9,131 nt of DNA from Clostridiales bacterium (GTDB taxonomy: Bacteria > Bacillota > Clostridia > Oscillospirales > Acutalibacteraceae). The DNA lies in contig JAAYKB010000094.1 of the NCBI GenBank assembly GCA_012522615.1, positions 1-9,131 of the forward strand, written 5' to 3'. The position numbers and the translations under genes were made by a program. The notes under the pieces are model-generated. The model was not told the origin of the DNA. It ran no database searches and worked only from the letters and a program-made list of their open reading frames with translations. Positions 1-5,864 of this stretch are shown here, piece after piece (the stretch's first letter is position 1; every line of letters starts with the position of its first letter).

Positions 1-1412
1 TCGGGTATAAGGCCGATCTTTTCGGCCGATTCCACATTGATATGACTGCCGAACCCTCCGGCAATCACAAGCTGTTCAATCTCGTCGGGGCGGTATCCCG
101 AGACCTTAATCAGCGTCCGCATGCCCGCGCATATGGCGGATTTCGCAAGCTGGACGGCGCGGACGTCCTTTTGGGTTATCAGCACATCGGTTCCGGGAAG
201 CCGGAAGGCGGGCATACCATCCGATTCGACAATATATTCGGTGTAGTCGTGCCCGCTGTCGTTAATCAGCCCGGTTTCGTCGAGTATCCCTGTCCGGCAC
301 ATTGCCGCCACCGCGTCGACAAGTCCCGAGCCGCATATGCCCTCCGCCTGTCCTCCCAGCACCGAGGATATTATCTCACCGTTTATAACCTCCACCTTAT
401 AAATCGCCCCTGTTTTGGCGGGCATTCCGTACCGGATTCCCGCCCCCTCAAAGGCCGGGCCCGCCGCCGTCGAGCAGCATAACAGCCTGCCGTTGGCGAC
501 AAGCGCCATCTCGCCGTTTGTACCTATATCGACAAGCAGGCGGGGGGCGCCGTCCACGACCTTTCCCCCGCGTACGAATTCGGCGCTCAGCAGGGCGGTG
601 GTGATATCGGCGCCCACATAGGCCGATATGCAGCGCGGAAGATAGACCTCCGCCTTAAAGGGAAGGTCAAGCTCGCCCGCATTGAGCGACATGCCGAAAT
701 AGCAGTCCTGCTCAAAGGGGGCCGCCGTGATGGATTCGGGATTTCTTCCGGTCAGAAGATAGAGCATGGCGGTGTTCCCGGTCATAACAATGCTTCCGAC
801 CGCCTCGGTCGGGATGTCATATTGACGGCATATCTCATTTATCATATCCGACAGGCAGCCGCGAATGGACGCCGCCAGCTCGGCCGACCTGCCCTTAAGC
901 GATTTTTCAAGCCGCGAGATTACATCGGCGCCGAACACCGCCTGGGGATTGTTCTGCGCCAGGGTGTTGCAGAGCTGTCCGTCCGAAAGCCTGTAGAGAT
1001 AGGCGGCGACTGTGGTCGTTCCTATATCGACGGCAATCCCGTATCTGCCCCCGTTCGACGTATTCCACGGGGAGAGGGTAAAGTCGGGCAGGTTCATATC
1101 GGTCATAATGCTGGACTGCCTGTTTTTGCGGTCAACCAGCTCGACCTGCGCGTCTCCGGTCAGCTCGGTCATGCAGGCATAGCGTATGTTGTTTTTGATT
1201 TCGTCCGGAGTAAGCAGGGAGCGCTCCCCGCCCCCCATAGGCCCGAGATCTCCGGTTGCCCTCACCTTGCATTTAAGGCATCTTCGCCTGCCGCCGCAGG
1301 GCGCGTCAATCTCAACCCCGTTATCCGACAAGAGGTCATACAGTCTTTTTGGAGGGTCAAATTCTATCCGGAGCTGTCCGGACGCCGAGAGAACGCTGAG
1401 TACGGATTTCAT
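1..1412 (-). CDS. RACo/RamA-like corrinoid reductive activator: N-terminal [2Fe-2S] ferredoxin plus ASKHA ATPase domain (DUF4445), 3' end missing
   Basis: I translated the minus strand from ATG at 1412. It stays open to the window edge, giving 470 residues without the C-terminus. Residues 1-95 form a plant-type ferredoxin domain with C39-x5-C45-x2-C48 and C80, the [2Fe-2S] ligand pattern. An actin-like ATPase domain follows, with phosphate-loop motif GIAVDIGTTTV at 125-135, a second DIGTNGE motif, GPAFEG, and AGGFGSH near the cut. Family knowledge: such proteins use ATP to drive electron transfer that returns inactive Co(II) corrinoid to Co(I) in methyltransferase systems. The end matches the usual family stretch that lies roughly 60 residues before the C-terminus, so the protein is probably about 530 residues, shorter than RACo. 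The start has only a weak AAAGG site 12 nt upstream, but no other in-frame start lies close upstream. It is divergent from the corrinoid operon, whose corrinoid protein at 3652 is its likely client. The family is firm; the client is inferred. Confidence 0.9.
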   Translation of the reverse strand, partial: MKSVLSVLSASGQLRIEFDPPKRLYDLLSDNGVEIDAPCGGRRRCLKCKVRATGDLGPMGGGERSLLTPDEIKNNIRYACMTELTGDAQVELVDRKNRQSSIMTDMNLPDFTLSPWNTSNGGRYGIAVDIGTTTVAAYLYRLSDGQLCNTLAQNNPQAVFGADVISRLEKSLKGRSAELAASIRGCLSDMINEICRQYDIPTEAVGSIVMTGNTAMLYLLTGRNPESITAAPFEQDCYFGMSLNAGELDLPFKAEVYLPRCISAYVGADITTALLSAEFVRGGKVVDGAPRLLVDIGTNGEMALVANGRLLCCSTAAGPAFEGAGIRYGMPAKTGAIYKVEVINGEIISSVLGGQAEGICGSGLVDAVAAMCRTGILDETGLINDSGHDYTEYIVESDGMPAFRLPGTDVLITQKDVRAVQLAKSAICAGMRTLIKVSGYRPDEIEQLVIAGGFGSHINVESAEKIGLIP

Positions 1413-1444
1413 ATTATCATGTCGCCTTTCGGTTGGTATTTTTA

Positions 1445-1472
1445 TTGTTTGTATGCTACAATAATACAACAA
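1445..1472. promoter_or_regulatory. Imperfect dyad in the divergent intergenic region, possible operator
   Basis: The left arm TTGTTTGTAT (1445-1454) pairs with the right arm ATACAACAA (1464-1472) except for one extra T. It overlaps the candidate -10 box of the leftward gene at 1461-1466, a position where a bound protein could control transcription. AT-rich sequence makes chance symmetry possible. Confidence 0.25.
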
Positions 1473-1489
1473 ACCAAGTAATTTCACTA
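1461..1489 (-). promoter_or_regulatory. Candidate promoter of the reductive activator gene
   Basis: On the minus strand a -10 box TATTAT (1461-1466) lies 17 nt from a poor -35 box TAGTGA (1484-1489, 3 of 6 matches to TTGACA). Transcription would begin near 1454, giving a leader of about 42 nt before the ATG at 1412. The weak -35 would suit a promoter needing an activator such as the AraC-type protein nearby, but that is inference. Confidence 0.35.
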
Positions 1490-1550
1490 GAAGGATTTTA
1501 AGAATTTTGGTATTATGTATATAGGTAAAGGCCGGACACAACAAAACAGG
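1466..1550 (+). promoter_or_regulatory. Direct repeat pair ACAACAAAnCAnG flanking the rightward promoter
   Basis: ACAACAAACCAAG at 1466-1478 recurs as ACAACAAAACAGG at 1538-1550, matching at 11 of 13 positions with starts 72 bp apart, about seven helical turns. AraC-type regulators usually bind direct repeats, and the gene for one is in the adjacent operon. The pair brackets the promoter at 1508-1516. The function as an operator is inferred. Confidence 0.3.
1508..1516 (+). promoter_or_regulatory. Extended -10 promoter for the DUF1638/regulator operon
   Basis: TGGTATTAT fits the TGn extended -10 pattern (TG at 1508-1509, TATTAT at 1511-1516). There is no good -35 box 17 nt upstream (TAGAAG at 1488-1493), and an extended -10 can partly replace one. 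Transcription would start near 1523, about 50 nt before the TTG start at 1574. The same 14-base string around it recurs at 7494-7507. Confidence 0.5.
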
Positions 1551-1573
1551 CTTTAAAATTGGAGGTTTGGGTT

Positions 1574-2314
1574 TTGCGGATTCATATCATCGCCTGCCGC
1601 GTATTTACAAGGGAGCTGTGCTTTTACGCCTCCCGCAGTCCCCATATAGTAGACATAACATGGCTGCCGCAGGGGCTGCATGATACCCCCGTGCAGCTGC
1701 AGAAAATGATTTCCGACAGTCTGGACCAGCTGTACATACAGATGGAAAAGAAGATGGTAAAGCATAAACCCGACGTCATCGTTTTGGGTTACGGGCTTTG
1801 CTCCAACGGCATAGTAGGCATAACAAGCCGCGACATACCCATTGTCGTTCCGCGCACCGACGACTGTATCGCCCTGTTTCTGGGTTCGCAGAAGCGGTAT
1901 CTCGAGCTGTTCAAAGACTGCGGCGGGACATACTGGCTGAATAACGGCTGGATTGAAACGGCATTTATCCCGTCGCGGGAGATGCTAAATTCGCGGTATG
2001 AGGAATATATTGAACTGTACGGCGAGGAAAACGCCGAATTTCTGGCCGAGCAGGACCAATGCTGGATCCGCAATTATAACGCCTGCGGATATATCAGCTC
2101 TCCGGCGTACCATTGCCCGGAATATCCCGAGCTGGCAAGGCGGGTGGCGGACGAGAACGGCTGGAACTACCGCGAATTCGAGGGCGACAACCGCATGCTC
2201 CGGATGATGGTTTCGGGACTCTGGAATGACGAGGAGTTTTGTATATGTCCGCCGTTTCACAGGATTGAGGCCACCTGTGACGACAAAAAAATCCGCGCGG
2301 TTCCGTGCGAGTGA
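1574..2314 (+). CDS. DUF1638 domain-containing protein of unknown function, linked to corrinoid methyl transfer
   Basis: This 246-residue protein matches the DUF1638 family as I remember it: an opening IIAC motif (C8), LGYGLCSNG at 71-79, a TDDCIALFLGS segment at 95-105, GTYWLNNGW at 118-126, and a closing R-x2-R-x9-W-N-D-E-E-F region near 207-222. It is cysteine-rich, with 12 cysteines including C8, C76, C98, C171, C181, C223 and C225, and no signal peptide or membrane segment, so it is probably cytosolic. I chose TTG at 1574 because GGAGG at 1561-1565 sits 8 nt upstream; an in-frame TTG at 1559 lies ahead of that site and is unlikely. It is first in the operon, 18 bp before the regulator. 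Family knowledge: DUF1638 genes are often neighbours of corrinoid methyltransferase genes in anaerobes and methanogens, but I know of no proven activity. A metal- or corrinoid-related role is a guess. Confidence 0.87.
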   Translation: MRIHIIACRVFTRELCFYASRSPHIVDITWLPQGLHDTPVQLQKMISDSLDQLYIQMEKKMVKHKPDVIVLGYGLCSNGIVGITSRDIPIVVPRTDDCIALFLGSQKRYLELFKDCGGTYWLNNGWIETAFIPSREMLNSRYEEYIELYGEENAEFLAEQDQCWIRNYNACGYISSPAYHCPEYPELARRVADENGWNYREFEGDNRMLRMMVSGLWNDEEFCICPPFHRIEATCDDKKIRAVPCE

Positions 2315-2332
2315 TTGACGGGAGGGGTATTG

Positions 2333-3568
2333 ATGCAGGAAGAGCTTTCGAAGCGCTGTACCGAATATGCCGAGCATATCTCAAAGGCTTGCGGCATACC
2401 CAGCTATGTCATGTGCACCTTTCAGAAGGCCTTTATATATTCGAGTGAAACGCCCCGGTTTTGCGAGGGCTGCACCAGTACCAAGTGCGTCGAAATCAAC
2501 ACCCATCTTTACGGCTGCAACGAGGCATACAGGTGGAACGGGCAGTATATATACTACTGCCCGCTGGGGCTGGTGTTCGCCGCCGCCTCGGTTTCGGACG
2601 AGACGGGGAACCTGCCGGGCGGAATCATAATGGGGCCCCTGCTGATGGGCGACGCGCAGGACATTCTCGCGGAGCTGCCGAAAAGCATGAGAGGCCGGGC
2701 AAAAGCCCTGCCGGCGGTCGAGCCGTCGATGGTGTCCCACCTGTCCGCCCTGCTCTCGGCTGTCGCCGCTTATGTCTGCGGGCTTCCGCTCAGCAGGGCC
2801 GGAGGGTTCGTCTACGAGCAGGAAAAAATACTGAACGCCATCTATTCCGCCCACGAGCATATGCTCGGCGAGGAAGAGCAGGTCACCTATCCTATCGAAA
2901 CCGAAAAGCAGCTCCACAGGCTGATATGCAGCGGCGATAAAAGCGGGGCGCATGAGCTTTTGAACCAGCTTCTCGGACATATCTATTTCGCCAGCAATTT
3001 TGATCTGAAGTCCATCAAGACCCGGGTGGTCGAGCTTATTGTCATACTGTCAAGGGCAACCATCGACGCGGGCGCCGATATCCGCGAGGTATTTCTTTTC
3101 AACACCAACTACATACAGGAAATCGACAGGTTCGATTCCATCGAGGAACTCAGCGTCTGGCTGACGGGCATTATGAACAGGTTTATCAGCTATTCGTTCG
3201 ATTTCAATCAGGTAAAGCATTCCAACGTGGTCTACAAGGTGATGGAGTACGTCAAGGCGAATTATTCAAAAAAGTTGACGCTCGACGATATCGCGCGGCA
3301 TGTCTATCTCAGCAGGTCGTATCTGAGCAGTATTTTTAAAGAGGAAACCGGACAAAGCCTCTTTTCATATGTCAACAGCGTGAGGGTCGAGAAAAGCCGG
3401 ATGTTTCTTCTGGATAACTCAATCAGTCTTGTCGATATTTCGGAGATGTGCGGGTTCGAGGACCAGAGCTATTTTACCAAGGTGTTCAAAAAAGCCATGG
3501 GGGTCTCCCCGAAAAAGTACAGAGACAGCCGCGGAGTCCTCCCGAATACAAATAATGTCCAAAAATGA
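2333..3568 (+). CDS. Transcriptional regulator: PocR-type sensory domain plus AraC-family DNA-binding domain
   Basis: This is a 411-residue one-component regulator. Residues about 5-150 resemble the PocR ligand-binding domain: an FC motif at 43-44, CxxCx4C at C44/C47/C52, then C62, and YYCPLGLVFAAASVSDE-type sequence around C76 leading to a GGIIMGPLL segment. A helical linker follows. The C-terminal ~95 residues are a classic AraC/XylS double helix-turn-helix: LTLDDIARHVYLSRSYLSSIFKEE-like sequence from L315, then ISEMCGFEDQSYFTKVFKK and the closing GVSPKKYR. The ATG at 2333 has GGAGG at 2321-2325, 7 nt upstream; an in-frame TTG at 2315 precedes that site. The gene follows the DUF1638 gene by 18 bp, so the two are probably co-transcribed. 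PocR-type domains are known to sense small compounds and activate catabolic genes. Here the ligand may be the methyl donor or corrinoid status. The target is inferred to be the 1413-1573 region. Confidence 0.9.
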   Translation: MQEELSKRCTEYAEHISKACGIPSYVMCTFQKAFIYSSETPRFCEGCTSTKCVEINTHLYGCNEAYRWNGQYIYYCPLGLVFAAASVSDETGNLPGGIIMGPLLMGDAQDILAELPKSMRGRAKALPAVEPSMVSHLSALLSAVAAYVCGLPLSRAGGFVYEQEKILNAIYSAHEHMLGEEEQVTYPIETEKQLHRLICSGDKSGAHELLNQLLGHIYFASNFDLKSIKTRVVELIVILSRATIDAGADIREVFLFNTNYIQEIDRFDSIEELSVWLTGIMNRFISYSFDFNQVKHSNVVYKVMEYVKANYSKKLTLDDIARHVYLSRSYLSSIFKEETGQSLFSYVNSVRVEKSRMFLLDNSISLVDISEMCGFEDQSYFTKVFKKAMGVSPKKYRDSRGVLPNTNNVQK

Positions 3569-3580
3569 AAAATATATTTC

Positions 3581-3586
3581 TATAAT
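3581..3586 (+). promoter_or_regulatory. Possible internal promoter (-10) before the corrinoid protein gene
   Basis: A perfect TATAAT lies in the 83-bp gap between the regulator and the corrinoid gene. The sequence 17 nt upstream (TCCAAA at 3558-3563) is a poor -35. Start of transcription would be near 3593, leaving a leader of about 60 nt. No terminator is visible in the gap, so read-through from the operon is also possible. The region is AT-rich, so the match could be chance. Confidence 0.35.
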
Positions 3587-3651
3587 TATTCTTTCCGGTC
3601 TACTAAAATAGTGATAACAGCTTACAGAATAAAGAAGCGGAGGAGTTACAA

Positions 3652-4284
3652 ATGGGTATACTTGAAGAAATAAGCAGCCTGATGCAGCAAGGTCGCGCAC
3701 CAAAGGTCAAGGAGCTTGTACAGCAGGCGATAGACGAAGGGGTCAGCCCCAAGGAAATCCTTGAAAAGGGTCTGCTTGGCGCCATGAGCATTATAGGCGA
3801 CAAGTTCAAGAAGAATGAAATCTTCGTGCCCGAGGTTCTTATCGCGGCACGTGCCATGAACGCCGGCGTCAGCATATTGAAGCCGTATCTCGTCGAGGCG
3901 GGCGTCGAGTCCAAGGGGACCGCCGTTATCGGTACGGTCAAGGGCGACCTGCATGATATAGGCAAGAATCTCGTCAAGATGATGCTCGAGGGCAAGGGTC
4001 TCAACGTGATTGACCTCGGGGTGGACGTTCCCGCCGAGGATTTTGTCAAGGCGGCTCAGGAGAATAACGCGGATATTATATGCTGCTCCGCCCTGCTTAC
4101 CACAACCATGGGCGAGATGAAGAATGTTGTGGCCGCAGCCGCAGCCGCGGGCATAAGGGATAAGGTCAAGATTATGGTCGGCGGCGCTCCGATTACCCAG
4201 AGCTTCTGCGATTCTATCGGCGCCGACTGCTACTCCCCCGACGCTGCTTCTGCCGCCGACGCGGCGCTTGCTCTTTGCAGCTAG
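3652..4284 (+). CDS. Methyltransferase cognate corrinoid protein (MtbC/MttC/MtmC-like cobalamin-binding protein)
   Basis: This 210-residue protein has the standard two-part build. An N-terminal four-helix cap (about 1-88) includes the family signature KNEIFVPEVLIAARAMN at 54-70. It is followed by a Rossmann-type B12 domain from about residue 89. The cobalt-ligand motif D99-L-H101-D-I-G104 is intact, as are SALLTTTM at 146-153 and VGGAP at 176-180, which hold the nucleotide tail in base-off, His-on binding. The length is normal for the family. Family role: a substrate-specific methyltransferase puts a methyl group on its cobalt, and a second enzyme moves it to tetrahydrofolate or coenzyme M. 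The ATG at 3652 follows a strong GGAGGAG at 3639-3645. It follows the regulator, and a terminator closes the unit. The substrate cannot be read from this protein; methylamine-, betaine- or methoxy-type donors are all possible. An Ala-rich run lies at 161-166. Confidence 0.95.
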   Translation: MGILEEISSLMQQGRAPKVKELVQQAIDEGVSPKEILEKGLLGAMSIIGDKFKKNEIFVPEVLIAARAMNAGVSILKPYLVEAGVESKGTAVIGTVKGDLHDIGKNLVKMMLEGKGLNVIDLGVDVPAEDFVKAAQENNADIICCSALLTTTMGEMKNVVAAAAAAGIRDKVKIMVGGAPITQSFCDSIGADCYSPDAASAADAALALCS

Positions 4285-4314
4285 GCGGAATTATATAATT
4301 AATAATAAAAGGTA

Positions 4315-4349
4315 CAGGGATGAAGCGGTTTTCGCTTCATCCCTGTTTT
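4315..4349 (+). terminator. Rho-independent terminator of the corrinoid operon
   Basis: A perfect 13-bp stem (CAGGGATGAAGCG at 4315-4327 with CGCTTCATCCCTG at 4333-4345) closes a 5-nt GTTTT loop and is followed by TTTT at 4346-4349. It starts 30 bp after the corrinoid stop codon. The T-run is short, but the stem is long. Confidence 0.8.
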
Positions 4350-4355
4350 GACGCG

Positions 4356-4510
4356 CCCTGTTCGAGGGAGCAGCTTTAGCTTCAAAATTTCCTTTCGCTC
4401 ATGCCGCGGGGCACATACTTTCTGACGTCAGAAAGTATGCAAAGACCGCCGGGGAGGGTTTCGATTCCCTCCCCGGACCCCTCCGCAAACGACTAAAAGG
4501 CTCCGCCTTT
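4356..4510. repeat. Compound palindromic intergenic element with four hairpins
   Basis: This gene-free stretch holds four inverted repeats in 155 bp. They are CCCT/AGGG around GTTCG (4356-4368); a perfect 26-bp palindrome with half-site CATACTTTCTGAC (4414-4439); a 10-bp stem CCGGGGAGGG/CCCTCCCCGG with an 8-nt loop (4449-4476); and AAAGGC/GCCTTT with a 3-nt loop (4496-4510). Such density is typical of dispersed intergenic repeats of clostridial genomes, but only one copy is in the window, so repetition is inferred. No coding potential is seen. The rest of the 4350-4630 gap shows nothing I can name. Confidence 0.55.
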
Positions 4511-4630
4511 GGAATCCGCAGATGTGTGATAAATTATGGGATTATATCGAAGCGGATAGAGAAAATAATACTCTTTTAAAAGGGGCAGGGCAGGTGATTC
4601 GGTAAAAAATTCCAGCACGTCTTGAGATGC

Positions 4631-5716
4631 TCAATACGGCAGCTCTCTTTTGCCCTTCATAAAGTCCAGCACCCTGCTTTTATGGGTTTTATTCTCGATG
4701 GGATAAGGCTGCCAGTTGTTGGTTTTGCCGCCGTAGACATAACACGGTATGATATCGGTTGAAAGCTTGATCTCCCCGTCAATCTTTTCAAAGAAGGCCT
4801 GAAAGATTATTGTCCGGTTTTCGGGCATCGTGTTCCCGCCGTATACAAAATTGCCCAGAGAATATACAATCGGAACCCCCTTGTAAATCTCCATGGGCTG
4901 CAGGACGTGCGGATGTCCTCCCACCACAAGGTCTGCGCCGGCGTCGACCAGCTCGCGCGCGCCCGACACCTTCCATTCCTCCGGTTGGTGAATCTTTTCG
5001 GTGCCGCCGTGGAAGAAGATTATCTGTATGTCGGTATCCTCTTCAATCCGCTTCATCTCATTGACAATCCCGCGGTGCTGGTTGTAGTCCCAAAACCCGC
5101 AGCAAACTATGCCAATTCTTATCCCGTTCTTTTCGACCACCACCGGCTTGCCGCCGTATCCCGTCAATATACCCGTGCTTTTTACGGCGTTTTCGGTGTC
5201 GTCAAACCCCTGTGCGCCGTAATCGTCGGTATGGTTGTTGGCCAGCGAGACTATATCGACATTGCCGCTTTTAAGTATGGCGGCGTTTTTTGTAGCGCTT
5301 TTGAACCAAAAGGCGGGCTGCTGCTTTTTCTTTACCGGAGGCAGGTCGGAGTCGGTGAATACGTTTTCACAGTTTGCTATGGTGAAATCGTCGTTTGCGA
5401 ATATGCCGGCCACCTTTTCAAAGAAATAAGAGGGGGGCTGACGGTCTGCCGTCCAGTTCAAGGAACCCGGGCGGTGGGTGGTTCCGTCCGCCGTCGCAAT
5501 CAGACAGTCGCCGACAAAGGAGAGGGTGACCTTTTGCAAGGACTCTTTTGGGGTGGTGGTTCCGCCTTCTCCGGACGGCGGACGAGTCGCGCCTGACTGT
5601 CCGGTTCGGGAGGTTTGGTAGGATGTCGAGGGGTCTGTCCGAACCGGCGGGTTGACGGAATCCGAACATGACGCCGCCACGGAGCAGCAGAATACAGAAA
5701 GGACGCAAATCATCAT
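4631..5716 (-). CDS. CapA-family (poly-gamma-glutamate synthesis-type) metallophosphatase-fold lipoprotein
   Basis: With ATG at 5716 this is 361 residues. A short hydrophobic signal ends in VAASC, giving a probable lipidated Cys at 17. A Ser/Thr/Pro/Gly-rich linker runs to about 60, followed by the CapA domain. Its motifs are FVGDC (D70), ANCENVF near 114-120, SLANNHTDD with N160-N161-H162, FFHGG (H236), GGHPH (H268, H270) and YSLGNF, together the metal-binding set of this calcineurin-like fold. Family knowledge links CapA proteins to gamma-polyglutamate capsule export or anchoring, but many such lipoproteins have no assigned role, and no capB/capC is nearby. The start is uncertain. In-frame TTG at 5791 is part of the gene's own -35 box, so it is unlikely. 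GTG at 5740 would add R and K residues suited to a signal peptide but lacks a well-placed ribosome site; ATG 5716 has TAAGG 9 nt upstream. The gene stands alone and is divergent from the glycosyltransferase. Confidence 0.9.
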   Translation of the reverse strand: MMICVLSVFCCSVAASCSDSVNPPVRTDPSTSYQTSRTGQSGATRPPSGEGGTTTPKESLQKVTLSFVGDCLIATADGTTHRPGSLNWTADRQPPSYFFEKVAGIFANDDFTIANCENVFTDSDLPPVKKKQQPAFWFKSATKNAAILKSGNVDIVSLANNHTDDYGAQGFDDTENAVKSTGILTGYGGKPVVVEKNGIRIGIVCCGFWDYNQHRGIVNEMKRIEEDTDIQIIFFHGGTEKIHQPEEWKVSGARELVDAGADLVVGGHPHVLQPMEIYKGVPIVYSLGNFVYGGNTMPENRTIIFQAFFEKIDGEIKLSTDIIPCYVYGGKTNNWQPYPIENKTHKSRVLDFMKGKRELPY

Positions 5717-5762
5717 TTTTGAAAGCCTTATGGGAAACACCTTCTTTATCTTAGCTTCCGTT

Positions 5763-5791
5763 ATTATACAATAAGTTTTTAATCCTGGCAA
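5763..5791 (-). promoter_or_regulatory. Sigma-A promoter of the CapA-like gene
   Basis: Minus-strand TTGCCA (5786-5791) and a perfect TATAAT (5763-5768) are separated by exactly 17 nt. Transcription would start near 5756, about 40 nt before ATG 5716. This overlaps the most upstream open-frame TTG (5791) and so argues against it as a translation start. Confidence 0.75.
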
Positions 5792-5797
5792 TCTTTC

Positions 5798-5826
5798 TTG
5801 TTTTTGTATGCTGATTATAGTATTAT
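5798..5826 (+). promoter_or_regulatory. Sigma-A promoter of the glycerophosphotransferase-like gene
   Basis: TTGTTT (5798-5803) and TATTAT (5821-5826) are spaced by exactly 17 nt. The predicted start of transcription is near 5833, about 30 nt before the ATG at 5865. Its -35 box is only 6 bp from that of the divergent promoter. Confidence 0.6.
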
Positions 5827-5864
5827 TATGTAGAAATATGGAGTCATGAAACGGAAGTGTAAAA

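Noticed and set aside
42..1481. Rightward open frames of 146, 68, 219 and 92 codons (42-482, 415-621, 822-1481, 1186-1464)
   Set aside because: They lie antisense to the leftward ferredoxin/ASKHA gene, whose translation shows full family motifs. The frames have no recognisable domain or ribosome site.
2381..2980. Leftward 199-codon open frame
   Set aside because: It is antisense to the well-supported PocR/AraC regulator; it is a by-product of GC-rich codons.
4449..4476. tRNA T-arm-like hairpin with TTCGATT in the loop
   Set aside because: The base before TTC is T rather than the G expected at position 53, and no acceptor, D or anticodon arms surround it. It is better explained as part of the palindromic element.
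4540..4630. Possible leftward terminator after the CapA-like stop
   Set aside because: Only a 5-bp stem with a wobble pair precedes the T-run (minus strand), too weak to call. Termination may instead use the hairpin cluster beyond.
4907..5596. Rightward 229-codon open frame
   Set aside because: It is antisense to the CapA-like gene, which carries all family metal motifs on the other strand.
5846..5848. ATG upstream of the glycerophosphotransferase-like start
   Set aside because: It is out of frame with the gene, and GGAG at 5840-5843 is too close to it. ATG 5865 has a properly spaced GGAAG.
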